Source: Candidatus Uhrbacteria bacterium (GTDB taxonomy: Bacteria > Patescibacteriota > Patescibacteriia > UBA9934 > GWF2-40-263). From it: 38,534 nt of DNA. The notes under the pieces are model-generated. The model saw nothing but the letters and a program-made list of their open reading frames with translations. It did no database searches and was not told the origin of the DNA. Both the position numbers and the translations under genes were made by a program. Position 1 is the stretch's first letter; the number at the start of each line of letters is the position of its first letter. The stretch lies in NCBI GenBank assembly GCA_003511125.1, contig DOJV01000026.1:1-38534 (forward strand), read 5' to 3'. Positions 23,997 to 32,383 of this stretch are shown here, piece after piece.

Positions 23997-24565
23997 ACAA
24001 TTTGTTTTTCTTCCGAGATTACTATGGCGCCGGTAAGATCTTGAATCATTTGATCGATCTGGGCGTTGTTATGAAAATCCGCGTACTCGGGGAGCTCGGA
24101 CACACCAACAATTCCCAAATGCCGAAGCAAATCAAGCGAGACCGAATAAACCGGCTGCAACTTACTGACATCTTCTTTTTCTTCAACCAAACCGCGCATC
24201 AAAAGATTACGCAAAATCATGGTGCAGTTAACGCCACGAATCTGCTCGATCTCTGGCTTGGTCATGGGCCCACGATAAGCGATGATAGTCAAAGTCTCGA
24301 GTGAAGGTTTAGTGAGCTCGCCGCCCATATCCTCTTTGGCAAAAAGTTTAACCGCCTCGGCCGCGGCCGGATTGCTAACCAACTGCAACTTCCCTTCTTG
24401 TTCCAAAAGATGAATACCCGAAGTTTCGATATTACGAACAGCTTTTAATGAATCAATGGCTTCACGAAGAGTTTCTTGGTTGGTATTCAAAGTCTTAATC
24501 AAAATTTTAAAATCGAGCGGCTTGGCCGCGGCAAAGAGAATGGCTTCGAGAGTGGTGGTAAGCAT
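23993..24565 (-). CDS. scpB: segregation and condensation protein ScpB
   Basis: ScpB binds ScpA in the bacterial SMC condensin complex. The tandem winged-helix fold is signalled by LEAILFAAAKPLDFKIL at the start and LETLTIIAYRGPMTKPEIEQ with IRGVNCTMILRNLLMRGLVE in the middle, the ScpB hallmark. Length 190 aa is typical. An 81-bp spacer without a clear promoter separates it from scpA upstream, and its stop overlaps the carboxypeptidase start. Confidence 0.95.
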   Translation of the reverse strand: MLTTTLEAILFAAAKPLDFKILIKTLNTNQETLREAIDSLKAVRNIETSGIHLLEQEGKLQLVSNPAAAEAVKLFAKEDMGGELTKPSLETLTIIAYRGPMTKPEIEQIRGVNCTMILRNLLMRGLVEEKEDVSKLQPVYSVSLDLLRHLGIVGVSELPEYADFHNNAQIDQMIQDLTGAIVISEEKQIV

Positions 24566-24646
24566 AGATTTGGTTAAAGTTAGTGCAAAAACACTTCTTT
24601 TCGACGGTCGTCAATTTGTTAAAAAATTACGCTAAAATTAAAGAAA

Positions 24647-25339
24647 TTATTCATTTCGTGTTAAAACAATATCTTCAAAAGCTTTTGACTGCTGAACTTT
24701 TACAATTCTCTGTTTTACCAGCTCGAGCAAAGCCAAAAAACTCACCACAATATCGGCCCGTGACTTGGCTTTACCAACCATATCTGAAAACGAAAAATGC
24801 GCCCGATCCATGATCGCTCGATGAATATCGCGAATACGTTCCTCGACCGAGGCCACACGCTCAAGTGAAGCTTGGCGCAGTGAGAAAAACGGCTCGAGTT
24901 TTTTGATTAGAGCCTTAAAAGATTCAACCAAAGAGTTCTGAGTCAACAATTCCGGTGGACGGAAACCTGGTTCCACCGGCAGTGGAACATACGGGCGAGC
25001 AAACGACACCATCTCGCTGACATACATCTTTTCGACCTGTCCGGCCACTTCGATAAAAGCTTGATACAATCGCAACTGCGCCGCCAAATTATTCTGATCT
25101 TCAACCTCGGCCTCGGGTATCGGCAAAATTGAATTCGACTTAATAAGCAAAAGTTTCGCGGCCACGGTCAAAAAATCCGCCAGCTCGTCAGCCGGGACAT
25201 CGGTGCTCTCGATATACTTAAGATACTCGCCGGTTACTTCGCCAAGCGAGACATCGGAAATCGGCAGTTCTTCTTTTTCAATTAAACTAAGCAGAAGATC
25301 AAGAGGGCCGGAAAATTTTTCTGTGGCGACTTGGTACAT
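24647..25339 (-). CDS. scpA: segregation and condensation protein ScpA
   Basis: ScpA is the kleisin that bridges SMC heads. FSGPLDLLLSLIEKEELPIS near the N-terminus and ESTDVPADELADFLTVAAKLLLIKS are the kleisin signature. The C-terminal winged helix (FLALLELVKQRIVKVQQ) contacts the SMC head. Length 230 aa. The start codon directly abuts the aspS stop, so it is the next gene after aspS in one operon, followed by scpB. Confidence 0.95.
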   Translation of the reverse strand: MYQVATEKFSGPLDLLLSLIEKEELPISDVSLGEVTGEYLKYIESTDVPADELADFLTVAAKLLLIKSNSILPIPEAEVEDQNNLAAQLRLYQAFIEVAGQVEKMYVSEMVSFARPYVPLPVEPGFRPPELLTQNSLVESFKALIKKLEPFFSLRQASLERVASVEERIRDIHRAIMDRAHFSFSDMVGKAKSRADIVVSFLALLELVKQRIVKVQQSKAFEDIVLTRNE

Positions 25340-26737
25340 TTATTTGATTTTAATATGAACTTCTGATAAAGATTTCTCCGGCAATTCGCTCGGCGCGCCC
25401 ATCATCAAGTCGCGAGCGTCGCCGGTTTTTGGATAAGCAATCACTTCGCGGATATTCGGCTCGCCGGCCAATAACATAGCAATTCGATCAATACCGGGAG
25501 CAAAACCACCGTGTGGCGGAGCACCATACTCGAAAGCCTCGAGCATATGACCAAAACGCTCTTGTTGTTCAACTTCGCCAACTTTTAATAAATCGAAAAT
25601 CTTTTTTTGCAATTCTCTTTCATGAATTCTGATACTTCCGGAAGATAATTCGTAACCATTAAGCACCAAATCATAAGCATTCGCTCGGATACCGGCCAAA
25701 TCTTCGCCCTTCATAAATTTCTCGCGGTCTTCGTCTTTGATCGAACAGAATGGATGATGTTTGGCGGCGATGTTTCCTTCTTCGTCCCACTCAAACATTG
25801 GGAAATCTAGCACCCAAGTAAAAGCCAGCTCGTTTGGATCATTTTTGTCGACGCGCAAGTCCGGTTTATCGCTTCCGTATTTTTCCATTGATTCGGCGTA
25901 AGTCAGACGTGGAAACGGGACTGTGGTAATTTTCTTTTCAGGAAAATTTGTTTTCAATAATTCTATAAACATTGCTTCAGTAAATTGCAAAATGTCTTCT
26001 TGGGTCACAAACGACATCTCAAAATCAAGTTGTGTGAACTCCGGTTGACGATCGCCGCGCTGATCTTCGTCGCGAAAACAACGGGCGATTTGAAAATACC
26101 TCTCAAAACCGGCGACCATGGAAAGTTGTTTGAACTGTTGAGGCGATTGCGGCAAAACATAAAACTTTCCGTCATGCAAACGAGATGGTACAACATATTC
26201 TCGTGAACCTTCAGGGGTTCCTTTCATAAGAATCGGCGTTTCGATCTCCACAAAATCATTCTTGTGCATGTAGTCACGAAAAAACGAAATAATTTTATCG
26301 CGTAAAATTATATTTCGATGCATCCGCTCACTGCGCAAATCAAGATAGCGATACTTGAGACGGAGTTCTTCATTGATACCGATGGTGTCTTTGTCAATTT
26401 CAAACGGTGGTGTTTTGCAAGCATTCAAAATTTTGAACGATTTAGCGGCCACTTCGACCGTGCCGGTTGGCAAGTCGGGATTGATTTGTTTCTCCCCGCG
26501 CTTCTGCACGACTCCCTCGATTTCAAGGACATACTCGCCACCAACTTCGTCAACCTCTTTGAGTGAGACTTCGTCTAGATCAGGTTTATAACAAACCACC
26601 TGCACGAGACCACTACGATCGCGCAAATCAATAAAAACGAGCTTTTCGCCCATTCGACGAATGCCGTGAGCCCAACCGTTAAGTTTTACTGTTTCTCCGA
26701 TTTTTTCCGGAGTTTTGAGGTTCCAAGTTCGAGTCAT
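25340..26737 (-). CDS. aspS: aspartyl-tRNA synthetase, bacterial type without GAD domain
   Basis: It charges tRNA-Asp. The OB-fold anticodon domain (LVFIDLRDRSGLVQVV), motif 1 and 2 (FVEIETPILMKGTPEG, FRDEDQRGDRQPEFTQLD) and motif 3 (PHGGFAPGIDRIAMLLAG) are clear and of bacterial type. After YGSDKPDLR the chain passes within ~20 residues to TWVLDFPMFEWDEE; normally the ~100-residue GAD domain is inserted there. Total length is 465 aa versus ~590. The ATG at 26735-26737 (MTRTWNL) is chosen over an upstream TTG-type start that would overlap the neighbouring gene. Confidence 0.95.
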   Translation of the reverse strand: MTRTWNLKTPEKIGETVKLNGWAHGIRRMGEKLVFIDLRDRSGLVQVVCYKPDLDEVSLKEVDEVGGEYVLEIEGVVQKRGEKQINPDLPTGTVEVAAKSFKILNACKTPPFEIDKDTIGINEELRLKYRYLDLRSERMHRNIILRDKIISFFRDYMHKNDFVEIETPILMKGTPEGSREYVVPSRLHDGKFYVLPQSPQQFKQLSMVAGFERYFQIARCFRDEDQRGDRQPEFTQLDFEMSFVTQEDILQFTEAMFIELLKTNFPEKKITTVPFPRLTYAESMEKYGSDKPDLRVDKNDPNELAFTWVLDFPMFEWDEEGNIAAKHHPFCSIKDEDREKFMKGEDLAGIRANAYDLVLNGYELSSGSIRIHERELQKKIFDLLKVGEVEQQERFGHMLEAFEYGAPPHGGFAPGIDRIAMLLAGEPNIREVIAYPKTGDARDLMMGAPSELPEKSLSEVHIKIK

Positions 26738-26744
26738 ATGATTT

Positions 26745-27962
26745 TTAAATTTTAATTGTTCCGATATAGTCAATTATTTGATAATCCGGATCCCAACTTT
26801 CACAAATATCTCTATCAAGAATTATTGTCATCTTGGTAGTAAGATCGTATAAAACCAATTCTCCATCTCGCTTCACAATTAAGAGGTCATCAACCCAATC
26901 AACAACTTTTCCGCTCATTAAACATTGCGTCTCGTTATCCTCTACTAACTCTTGCCCAACAGACAGCACGCGTACACAGTCCTGAATTCCTTCGGCGCCA
27001 TCATTAAAAACTGGCGACCAAAAATTTCCATCAGACGATAAAAATACTCGATCAATACTCAAAAATGAATGTGGAATAACTAAATCGGTTATTTCACCAG
27101 AAATCAAATTTATCCTAAAAACATGTTGAGCTGTCCCTAAATTCTTATCCACCGAAACCACACCAAGCCAACCGTTATCAGTATTAATCTGCCAAGAAAC
27201 CAACCGACTGTCTTTTTCCAATAAATCAGCTTTAAACATTTTATCTTCCTCAACTGAATACTTCATTATAGTATCCACCGTACCGCCACCAACCGAATCA
27301 CCTATTACATAAAAATATTTTCCGTCATTAGACACATAATAAACTTCCGGACACAGTTGTTGCAAATCATAATCTTTCCAAACAAAAGTTTTATCTGAAA
27401 CTAAATTTATACCATTTTCATTAATAATACTTATCTTTAAACCATCACGAGGACACCCCATTTCCCCAGAACCTAAATCCAACTCTTCTGTTAAAACAGC
27501 GATTTTCCCATTATTTGAATTTAATGGAAAATCAAAAGAATCTGTTGTGGTTTGGATTCCGGCCATATCAATAAAAGTAGCGGCGCTGGAACTGGATAAT
27601 CCATTTATGGTCAAAATTCCTGTTCCTTGTTTTGAAAAATTAAAAATTCCATTATTCATTGAACTAAAAAGTTTATTTGTTTCTTTATCCTCTAACCTGT
27701 ATGAAAAAAGTTCACTGGAAATTTCGGCTGGTTCGTAGTCGGTCGCTGATTTAAGTATCTTGGTAACAGAATACGAGACATAGGTTCCTGGTTTAATCGA
27801 CTCAATTTTACCATCAAAACTAGCCGGAAGATTCTTGGTAAACCAACTAGCCGGACAGGCCAAATTAAGATCCAAATAATAATCTGTACCGCAAGAAAGA
27901 ATGGAATATCCAAAAAACAACACTCCTGTCATTAACAATAATCCTATTACTTTATACTTCAT
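26745..27962 (-). CDS. secreted or membrane-anchored hypothetical protein, beta-propeller-like
   Basis: I do not recognise a family. From the ATG at 27960-27962 the product has 405 aa. Residues 1-~25 (KVIGLLLMTGVLFFGYSIL) form a signal peptide or anchor, with a cysteine just after it (SCGTDYY) that could be a weak lipobox. The rest is beta-rich with repeated segments of the type VYYVSNDGKYFYVIGD, DNGWLGVVSVD and FLSSDGNFWSP, which suggests a propeller-like fold. Codons are A/T rich, unlike the neighbours. It ends seven bases before the aspS start and probably shares its transcript. Confidence 0.75.
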   Translation of the reverse strand: MKYKVIGLLLMTGVLFFGYSILSCGTDYYLDLNLACPASWFTKNLPASFDGKIESIKPGTYVSYSVTKILKSATDYEPAEISSELFSYRLEDKETNKLFSSMNNGIFNFSKQGTGILTINGLSSSSAATFIDMAGIQTTTDSFDFPLNSNNGKIAVLTEELDLGSGEMGCPRDGLKISIINENGINLVSDKTFVWKDYDLQQLCPEVYYVSNDGKYFYVIGDSVGGGTVDTIMKYSVEEDKMFKADLLEKDSRLVSWQINTDNGWLGVVSVDKNLGTAQHVFRINLISGEITDLVIPHSFLSIDRVFLSSDGNFWSPVFNDGAEGIQDCVRVLSVGQELVEDNETQCLMSGKVVDWVDDLLIVKRDGELVLYDLTTKMTIILDRDICESWDPDYQIIDYIGTIKI

Positions 27963-27974
27963 AATTTTAGTTCT

Positions 27975-28020
27975 CCCTCCCTCGTATGGCCGCATACGGG
28001 GGAGGGTTGGGGTGGGGGTG
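27975..28020. repeat. REP-like hairpin with G-rich tail
   Basis: A 14-bp stem (27975-27988 with 27993-28006, one U.G) around loop GCCG, followed by TTGGGGTGGGGGTG. It is the same class as 29487-29528. It lies between asnS and the secreted hypothetical and may attenuate read-through. Confidence 0.8.
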
Positions 28021-29322
28021 TTATGGTGTAATTCTATTAATTAATCTTGGAAACGGAATCGACTCTCTCACGTGCTCAAGCCCACAAATCCAAGTTACCA
28101 ATCGTTCAAGACCAAAACCAAAACCCGAGTGCGGCACCGAGCCGTATTTGCGCAAATCGAGATACCATTGGAAAGCTTCGACCGGCAAATTATGTTCTTT
28201 AATACGAGCGAGAAGAGTTTCGTAATCATCCTCACGCTGACTGCCGCCGATGATTTCGCCGTAGCCTTCTGGAGCAAGCAGATCGGCACAAAGGGCACGC
28301 GACGGATCGGTCGAATCGCGCTTCATGTAAAACGCTTTGACAACGGCCGGATATTTCTCAACAAAGATTGGGCGATCGTATTGCTTGGTCAAAATTGTCT
28401 CATCGTCGCCTCCCAAATCATCCATCTCGCTAATGTCACTGCCGAGCTCATGAAGTTTAATTACGGCTTCGGCGTGAGTCATGCGAATAAACGGCGCCTG
28501 AATTTTTTTAAGAGCTTCGACATCGCGTTCCAAAACTTTTAATTCGTGTTGATTTTTTTCCAAAACGTCTTTCACAATTCGACAAACCAATTCTTCTTGA
28601 ATTTTTATGTTCTCGTCATGCTCGACAAAAGCCGCTTCGGCGTCCATCATCCAAAACTCGGTGAGGTGGCGACGGGTTTTCGACTTCTCGGCACGAAAGA
28701 CCGGACCAAAATCAAAACAACGACCAAGACTCATAACTCCGGCTTCGAGATACAGCTGACCTGACTGGGCGAGGTAGGCTTTACCAACATCAAAATAATC
28801 CATTTCAAAAAGTTCGGTCGTTCCCTCGCAAGCATTCGGAGTTAAAATCGGCGTATCGAATTTTACAAAACCGGTTTCTTTAAAATAATCAAAAGTCGCG
28901 CGAATGATCGTGTCGCGAACGCGTTGAATCGCCCATTGTTTTTCCGAGCGCAACCAAAGATGACGATTGTCGAGGAGAAAATCCGGACCATGTTCTTTTT
29001 TACCGATCGGATAATCTTCCGGAGCGAGTTGAACGATCTCGACCGAAGTACCGTCGAGTTCAAAACCTGACGGCGCGCGCGACTCGGCTTTGACGGTTCC
29101 GTTAATCACAACCGAAGATTCGATCCGCAAAGAATTTAATTTCTCCCACTGCTCGACCGGCAAATTCGCCGCCGAGTAAACGATCTGGATACGACCGGTA
29201 CCATCACGAAACTGCAAGAAAAAAATCTTGCCGCTGGAGCGGAAGTTGTATACCCAACCTTTGAGCTGAACCTCCTGGCCGACATATTTTTCGATTTCGG
29301 AAACAAAAGTGTTTTGAGACAT
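28021..29322 (-). CDS. asnS: asparaginyl-tRNA synthetase
   Basis: It charges tRNA-Asn directly. The OB-fold is at the N-terminus (VQLKGWVYNFRSSGKIFFLQ). Class II motif 2 (FGPVFRAEKSKTRRHLTEFW) and motif 3 (PHSGFGFGLERLVTWICG) are present, and the C-terminus RESIPFPRLINRITP is diagnostic for AsnRS rather than AspRS. TPNACEGTTELFEMDYF is also of the AsnRS type. Length 433 aa is slightly compact. Its presence with AspRS makes the indirect transamidation route for Asn unnecessary. The start ATG lacks a Shine-Dalgarno. Confidence 0.96.
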   Translation of the reverse strand: MSQNTFVSEIEKYVGQEVQLKGWVYNFRSSGKIFFLQFRDGTGRIQIVYSAANLPVEQWEKLNSLRIESSVVINGTVKAESRAPSGFELDGTSVEIVQLAPEDYPIGKKEHGPDFLLDNRHLWLRSEKQWAIQRVRDTIIRATFDYFKETGFVKFDTPILTPNACEGTTELFEMDYFDVGKAYLAQSGQLYLEAGVMSLGRCFDFGPVFRAEKSKTRRHLTEFWMMDAEAAFVEHDENIKIQEELVCRIVKDVLEKNQHELKVLERDVEALKKIQAPFIRMTHAEAVIKLHELGSDISEMDDLGGDDETILTKQYDRPIFVEKYPAVVKAFYMKRDSTDPSRALCADLLAPEGYGEIIGGSQREDDYETLLARIKEHNLPVEAFQWYLDLRKYGSVPHSGFGFGLERLVTWICGLEHVRESIPFPRLINRITP

Positions 29323-29376
29323 AAGACATTGGTTATTTTAGCGGAAATTATGGATTTGGTGAAGTGGATTATATTA

Positions 29377-29443
29377 ACTTAAGGCCGACAGTGTCCTCCG
29401 TAGCTCGCCGAGAGCGAAGGGGGATCGGCCTTATCGTTTAAGT
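29377..29443. repeat. long nested hairpin upstream of asnS
   Basis: ACTTAA/TTAAGT outer, AAGGCCGA/TCGGCCTT middle (29381-29388 with 29425-29432), and an inner imperfect stem CCTCC...GGGGG with GCTC/GAGC. It is over 60 nt long and marks the boundary between the core operon and the GC-rich island. Confidence 0.75.
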
Positions 29444-29486
29444 AATTATGTCCTTTTCCGCTCAACTTCGATAAAAAATTCATTCT

Positions 29487-29528
29487 CCCTCTCCTCCCAG
29501 AATTCTGGCAGGAGAGGGTAAGGGGTGA
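29487..29528. repeat. REP-like hairpin CCCTCTCC type
   Basis: CCCTCTCCT pairs with AGGAGAGGG across an inner CCAG-AATT-CTGG stem and is followed by TAAGGGGTGA. It is related to 22156-22238 and 27975-28020. Confidence 0.8.
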
Positions 29529-29531
29529 AGA

Positions 29532-29564
29532 CAAAAAACCCCCTGCCCCGAACCGGAGTTCAGG
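29532..29564 (-). terminator. terminator of the P-loop protein gene
   Basis: On the minus strand CCTGAAC pairs with GTTCGGG (loop TCCG), followed by GCAGGGGG and T6. Confidence 0.75.
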
Positions 29565-29591
29565 AACAGAGGGAAGGAAGACGGCGACGCA

Positions 29592-30587
29592 CTACAGCAT
29601 CGCTCGAAGCTTGGCAAAAGCGGCTTGGAGCTTCTCCTTGGCCGGAGCGACCTCTTCCGATGTCCATGTTTCAGGCTGGCGGCGGAAGACATCGGTGCAG
29701 CCGACGCCGGTGTTGTCGAAGACAGCGGCTGGCAGGGTTACTTCCATCCCCCCACAATCACTGAAACACAGCCACCCCTCTGCATCACACAGGTGGGCGA
29801 AATCGTCGCCCCAGTAGGCGCCCTCGCGAACCACATCCGGCAGACCGTGGTTCATGGTGGAGTCGCCGCTCGGCACGTTCCGCGCCTTGTCCTTGCGAAT
29901 CGAATCCTCGCGCGTCACCATGATATTGAGGACGAAAGCGGTCTCAAGGATCTCCGGCGAGAGCCAGGCCAAGGAATGGGTGTAGCCGAACGGGAACTCG
30001 GGCGGCAGGAACGAATCCTTGGGGATGCCGCGCGAGAACTCGATGATTACAGTGCAACCGTCGAGGCTCGATCTCCGCCAGAAGTATGGCTCGATAATGA
30101 GCCGCTTGGCCGCGCTCATCCCCTCGGGGTTTGCGACTTCGGCCACAATGGCGTCAATCAACCTCACTCTGTCTACTGGCTGGAACGAGATCAGACGCGG
30201 AGCGACTCCCACCTTCTGCTCGGCTCGATCGATACGCTCGAACAGGTCGCAGACGGCCAAAAAGTGGTTATCGAACACATGGCGCTGCTCTGTGATGTTC
30301 CTGAAGTCCTCATTGAGCAGCTCGATGAGGACGAGCCACTCGAGCGGGTTCTTGAAGCCGCCATCCGGACCGTCGAAGAAGATCTCCGACATACCGAGGC
30401 TCCGGCACGCTATGTTGACCATTCGTTCGAACTCGACATACGGGTAGTCGTCGAGGTCGACGGTCTCCCCGATGCCGAGATCGGCGAGTTCGGCCGAAGT
30501 GAAGGCGTGCTTGAGGCACTTCCGCACCTCGGACTTGCCGGAAGCAGGAAGAGCGATGAGAAGAAGTGTTTCGATGGAAGGACGCAT
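29592..30587 (-). CDS. P-loop NTPase/kinase-like protein of unknown function
   Basis: The 331-aa product has a P-loop directly at its N-terminus, [12 protein letters not shown] (K18), preceded by a hydrophobic strand. The first Walker A glycine is replaced by Ala, as in some small-molecule kinases. [14 protein letters not shown] could hold acidic catalytic residues. [13 protein letters not shown] and [19 protein letters not shown] resemble later strands and a basic LID of such kinases. The substrate is unknown. The ATG at 30585-30587 is chosen because AGGGGG lies five bases upstream; an upstream in-frame start would precede this ribosome site. The gene has its own promoter and terminator and a GC-richer codon use than core genes. 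Confidence 0.8.
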   Translation of the reverse strand: MRPSIETLLLIALPASGKSEVRKCLKHAFTSAELADLGIGETVDLDDYPYVEFERMVNIACRSLGMSEIFFDGPDGGFKNPLEWLVLIELLNEDFRNITEQRHVFDNHFLAVCDLFERIDRAEQKVGVAPRLISFQPVDRVRLIDAIVAEVANPEGMSAAKRLIIEPYFWRRSSLDGCTVIIEFSRGIPKDSFLPPEFPFGYTHSLAWLSPEILETAFVLNIMVTREDSIRKDKARNVPSGDSTMNHGLPDVVREGAYWGDDFAHLCDAEGWLCFSDCGGMEVTLPAAVFDNTGVGCTDVFRRQPETWTSEEVAPAKEKLQAAFAKLRAML

Positions 30588-30650
30588 TTTTCCCCCTTTC
30601 GAAGGGAAACAGGATTTGGAAGCCATGGATTACCAAATCCACGCACCAAA

Positions 30651-30679
30651 ACCTTACATATTTTGACCGTTTTAGTCAA
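30651..30679 (-). promoter_or_regulatory. promoter of the P-loop protein gene
   Basis: On the minus strand TTGACT (30674-30679), 17-bp spacer, TAAGGT (30651-30656). The CCAA array begins one base upstream of the -35. Confidence 0.72.
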
Positions 30680-30680
30680 T

Positions 30681-30767
30681 CCAACCAACCAACCAACCAA
30701 CCAACCAACCAACCAACCAACCAACCAACCAACCAACCAACCAACCAACCAACCAACCAACCAACCA
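30681..30767. repeat. (CCAA)n microsatellite, 21.75 copies
   Basis: Bases 30681-30764 are 21 perfect CCAA units plus CCA. The array lies between the divergent promoters of the P-loop protein and lipoprotein genes. Open frames through it are repeat artefacts. Confidence 0.98.
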
Positions 30768-30768
30768 G

Positions 30769-30822
30769 CCTTTCAAGCATCTCCAGCCTTTCAAGCCTTT
30801 CAAGCATCTCCAGCCTTTCACC
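30769..30822. repeat. 9-bp minisatellite, six units
   Basis: CCTTTCAAG, CATCTCCAG, CCTTTCAAG, CCTTTCAAG, CATCTCCAG, CCTTTCACC in exact 9-bp register, ending three bases before the TTGACA of the lipoprotein promoter. The words resemble those at 32218-32361. Confidence 0.93.
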
Positions 30823-30825
30823 CCA

Positions 30826-30854
30826 TTGACAAAAACCTTAGAAAACGCTAACCT
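30826..30854 (+). promoter_or_regulatory. promoter of the lipoprotein gene
   Basis: TTGACA (30826-30831), 17-bp spacer, TAACCT (30849-30854). A ~45-nt leader ends with GGAG (30897-30900) seven bases before the ATG. Confidence 0.78.
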
Positions 30855-30907
30855 TTTGAAGCTCAGGAAGAGCAATCACCCCACCTCAACCCGCACGGAG
30901 TGCACAA

Positions 30908-32110
30908 ATGTTCCTCGCTCAGCGCTGCCTTCTTCTCTTCGCTTTCTTCATGGCTTCGGGCTGTCGCAACGAATGCGACCAGATAAAGGAAGGATATGGT
31001 CTGGGGGGGCAGTATGATGACACTGCCATCCCGGTAGACGACGAGACCTACCAAGATCTCTGCGACACCACCATCTGTATCTTCGGTGGAGCCGCATACC
31101 TCGCCTGCTACGATGATTTGTGCAGGCGTGCCGGCTACTATGACGATATCCCAAGCGATATCGAAGCCTATTGTGATGAAGTCTGGGAGGAAAGATACGA
31201 AACTGATGATACTCCGTCTACCCCAGACTGCCCAACCGACCTCATCGGCACCTGGACGGCCGTCGTCGGCGCCGACCTCTACGACGCTGCAACCGTCGAT
31301 GAGAGCTCCTGCTTGGCTCGGTCGGTCGAGCTCACCATGAGCTTCGTGGGCGCAGATATCACCCGCGACGCCATCGGTGTCTTCACCGGCGACGGTGTCA
31401 TGTCCTCAGACTTCGTACCCGCCGTCGACAGCTACGACGACGGCTTCATCCACGGGTATCTCTTCGCGAGTGGTGTCTACACCACCAGCGGCACGGTCGA
31501 AGTCGACCTCCTCTCGGACATCGACGACACCATCCCGATCGCCACCCTGACTGGCACGATCAGCGGTACCCACATGGAGCTCGAAGTAGCCGGCGACCCC
31601 TTCGACGACGCCGCCTGCCTCTACGACGTCCGCTACCCCACCCTCTACTTCGCCCGCTCCAGCTCATCAGCCACCGGCCAAGCCATCACGGCTGTCGGTG
31701 ACGAGGTTGTACCGTGCGGAGAGGAGGAAGTCTCGGCCTCGGTGACCCCGACCGATGGCTTCGATGAAGCCGACTTCCAATTCTTCCTGACCTTCTTCAA
31801 GAAGCTAGGAACGATGGAAACGCCAGCCGAGAAGCACGCCGCCATCAGTGCCTTCTTCGCGAGCAACACCACCAAGGCCCGGGTGGCCGATGTCGACCTG
31901 GTTCCGGGCACCTGGACTCTGGCCGAAACCCTGGCCCACCAGTTTGTCACTGACATGGCCACGAATCCGCACCTGCGCGAGGTCGTCACGACCATCGTGA
32001 ATCGCTACGACCACCGCGAGTCGACCGGCTACACCTACATCAAGGCCATGACCGACGTCCGAATGGCCGTCGACCGCATGGTCACTCAGAAACAGGACCC
32101 CGAGCAATAG
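30908..32110 (+). CDS. acidic cysteine-containing lipoprotein, unknown function
   Basis: I do not recognise a family. The 400-aa product begins with a lipoprotein signal peptide ([12 protein letters not shown], lipid-modified Cys19), so it should be anchored on the outer face of the membrane. Residues 20-110 are acidic with several cysteines ([24 protein letters not shown]) that could form disulfides. Then comes a beta-rich domain starting LIGTWTAVV (~115-260), lipocalin-like in pattern only, and a helical C-terminal domain. It has a good GGAG ribosome site, its own promoter and its own terminator. Codon use is GC rich and unlike the core genes. Such lipoproteins are common in larger-genome bacteria, so transfer is possible. 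Confidence 0.85.
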   Translation: MFLAQRCLLLFAFFMASGCRNECDQIKEGYGLGGQYDDTAIPVDDETYQDLCDTTICIFGGAAYLACYDDLCRRAGYYDDIPSDIEAYCDEVWEERYETDDTPSTPDCPTDLIGTWTAVVGADLYDAATVDESSCLARSVELTMSFVGADITRDAIGVFTGDGVMSSDFVPAVDSYDDGFIHGYLFASGVYTTSGTVEVDLLSDIDDTIPIATLTGTISGTHMELEVAGDPFDDAACLYDVRYPTLYFARSSSSATGQAITAVGDEVVPCGEEEVSASVTPTDGFDEADFQFFLTFFKKLGTMETPAEKHAAISAFFASNTTKARVADVDLVPGTWTLAETLAHQFVTDMATNPHLREVVTTIVNRYDHRESTGYTYIKAMTDVRMAVDRMVTQKQDPEQ

Positions 32111-32147
32111 CACACCTTCTGTTACTCAAATCATCCCAAACACCTCT

Positions 32148-32182
32148 CCGTCTCTACCAATCAGCCGAGACGGACTTTTTTT
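32148..32182 (+). terminator. terminator of the lipoprotein gene
   Basis: CCGTCTC (32148-32154) pairs with GAGACGG (32167-32173), followed by AC and T7. Confidence 0.9.
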
Positions 32183-32217
32183 AATTTCTTGCATTCCAAC
32201 CCCAAAGACTCTTCCAT

Positions 32218-32361
32218 CCTCTCAAGCCTCTCCCTCCTCTCAAGCCTCTCAAGCCTCTCCAACCTCTCAAGCCTCTCAAGCCTCTCCAACCTCTCAAGCC
32301 TCTCAAGCCTCTCCAACCTCTCAAGCCTCTCCAACCTCTCAAGCCTCTCAAACCTCTCCCT
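32218..32361. repeat. 9-bp minisatellite, 16 units
   Basis: Sixteen contiguous 9-bp units, mostly CCTCTCAAG and CCTCTCCAA with a few CCTCTCCCT, in perfect register, then a decaying pyrimidine tract to ~32382. The next promoter starts at 32384. The units often run as AAG, AAG, CAA triplets, which suggests a 27-bp higher-order repeat. Confidence 0.97.
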
Positions 32362-32383
32362 CCTCCTCCCTCCCTCCCTCCTC

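Noticed and set aside
24566..24646. Promoter for scpB in the scpA-scpB spacer
   Set aside because: Candidate TTGACG and A/T-rich boxes have no acceptable partner at 16-18 bp.
29625..30851. A 408-codon open frame on the plus strand opposite the P-loop gene and through the CCAA tract
   Set aside because: It is antisense to a gene with P-loop, ribosome site, promoter and terminator, and its 3' part is a translated microsatellite. GC-rich antisense frames stay open by codon bias.
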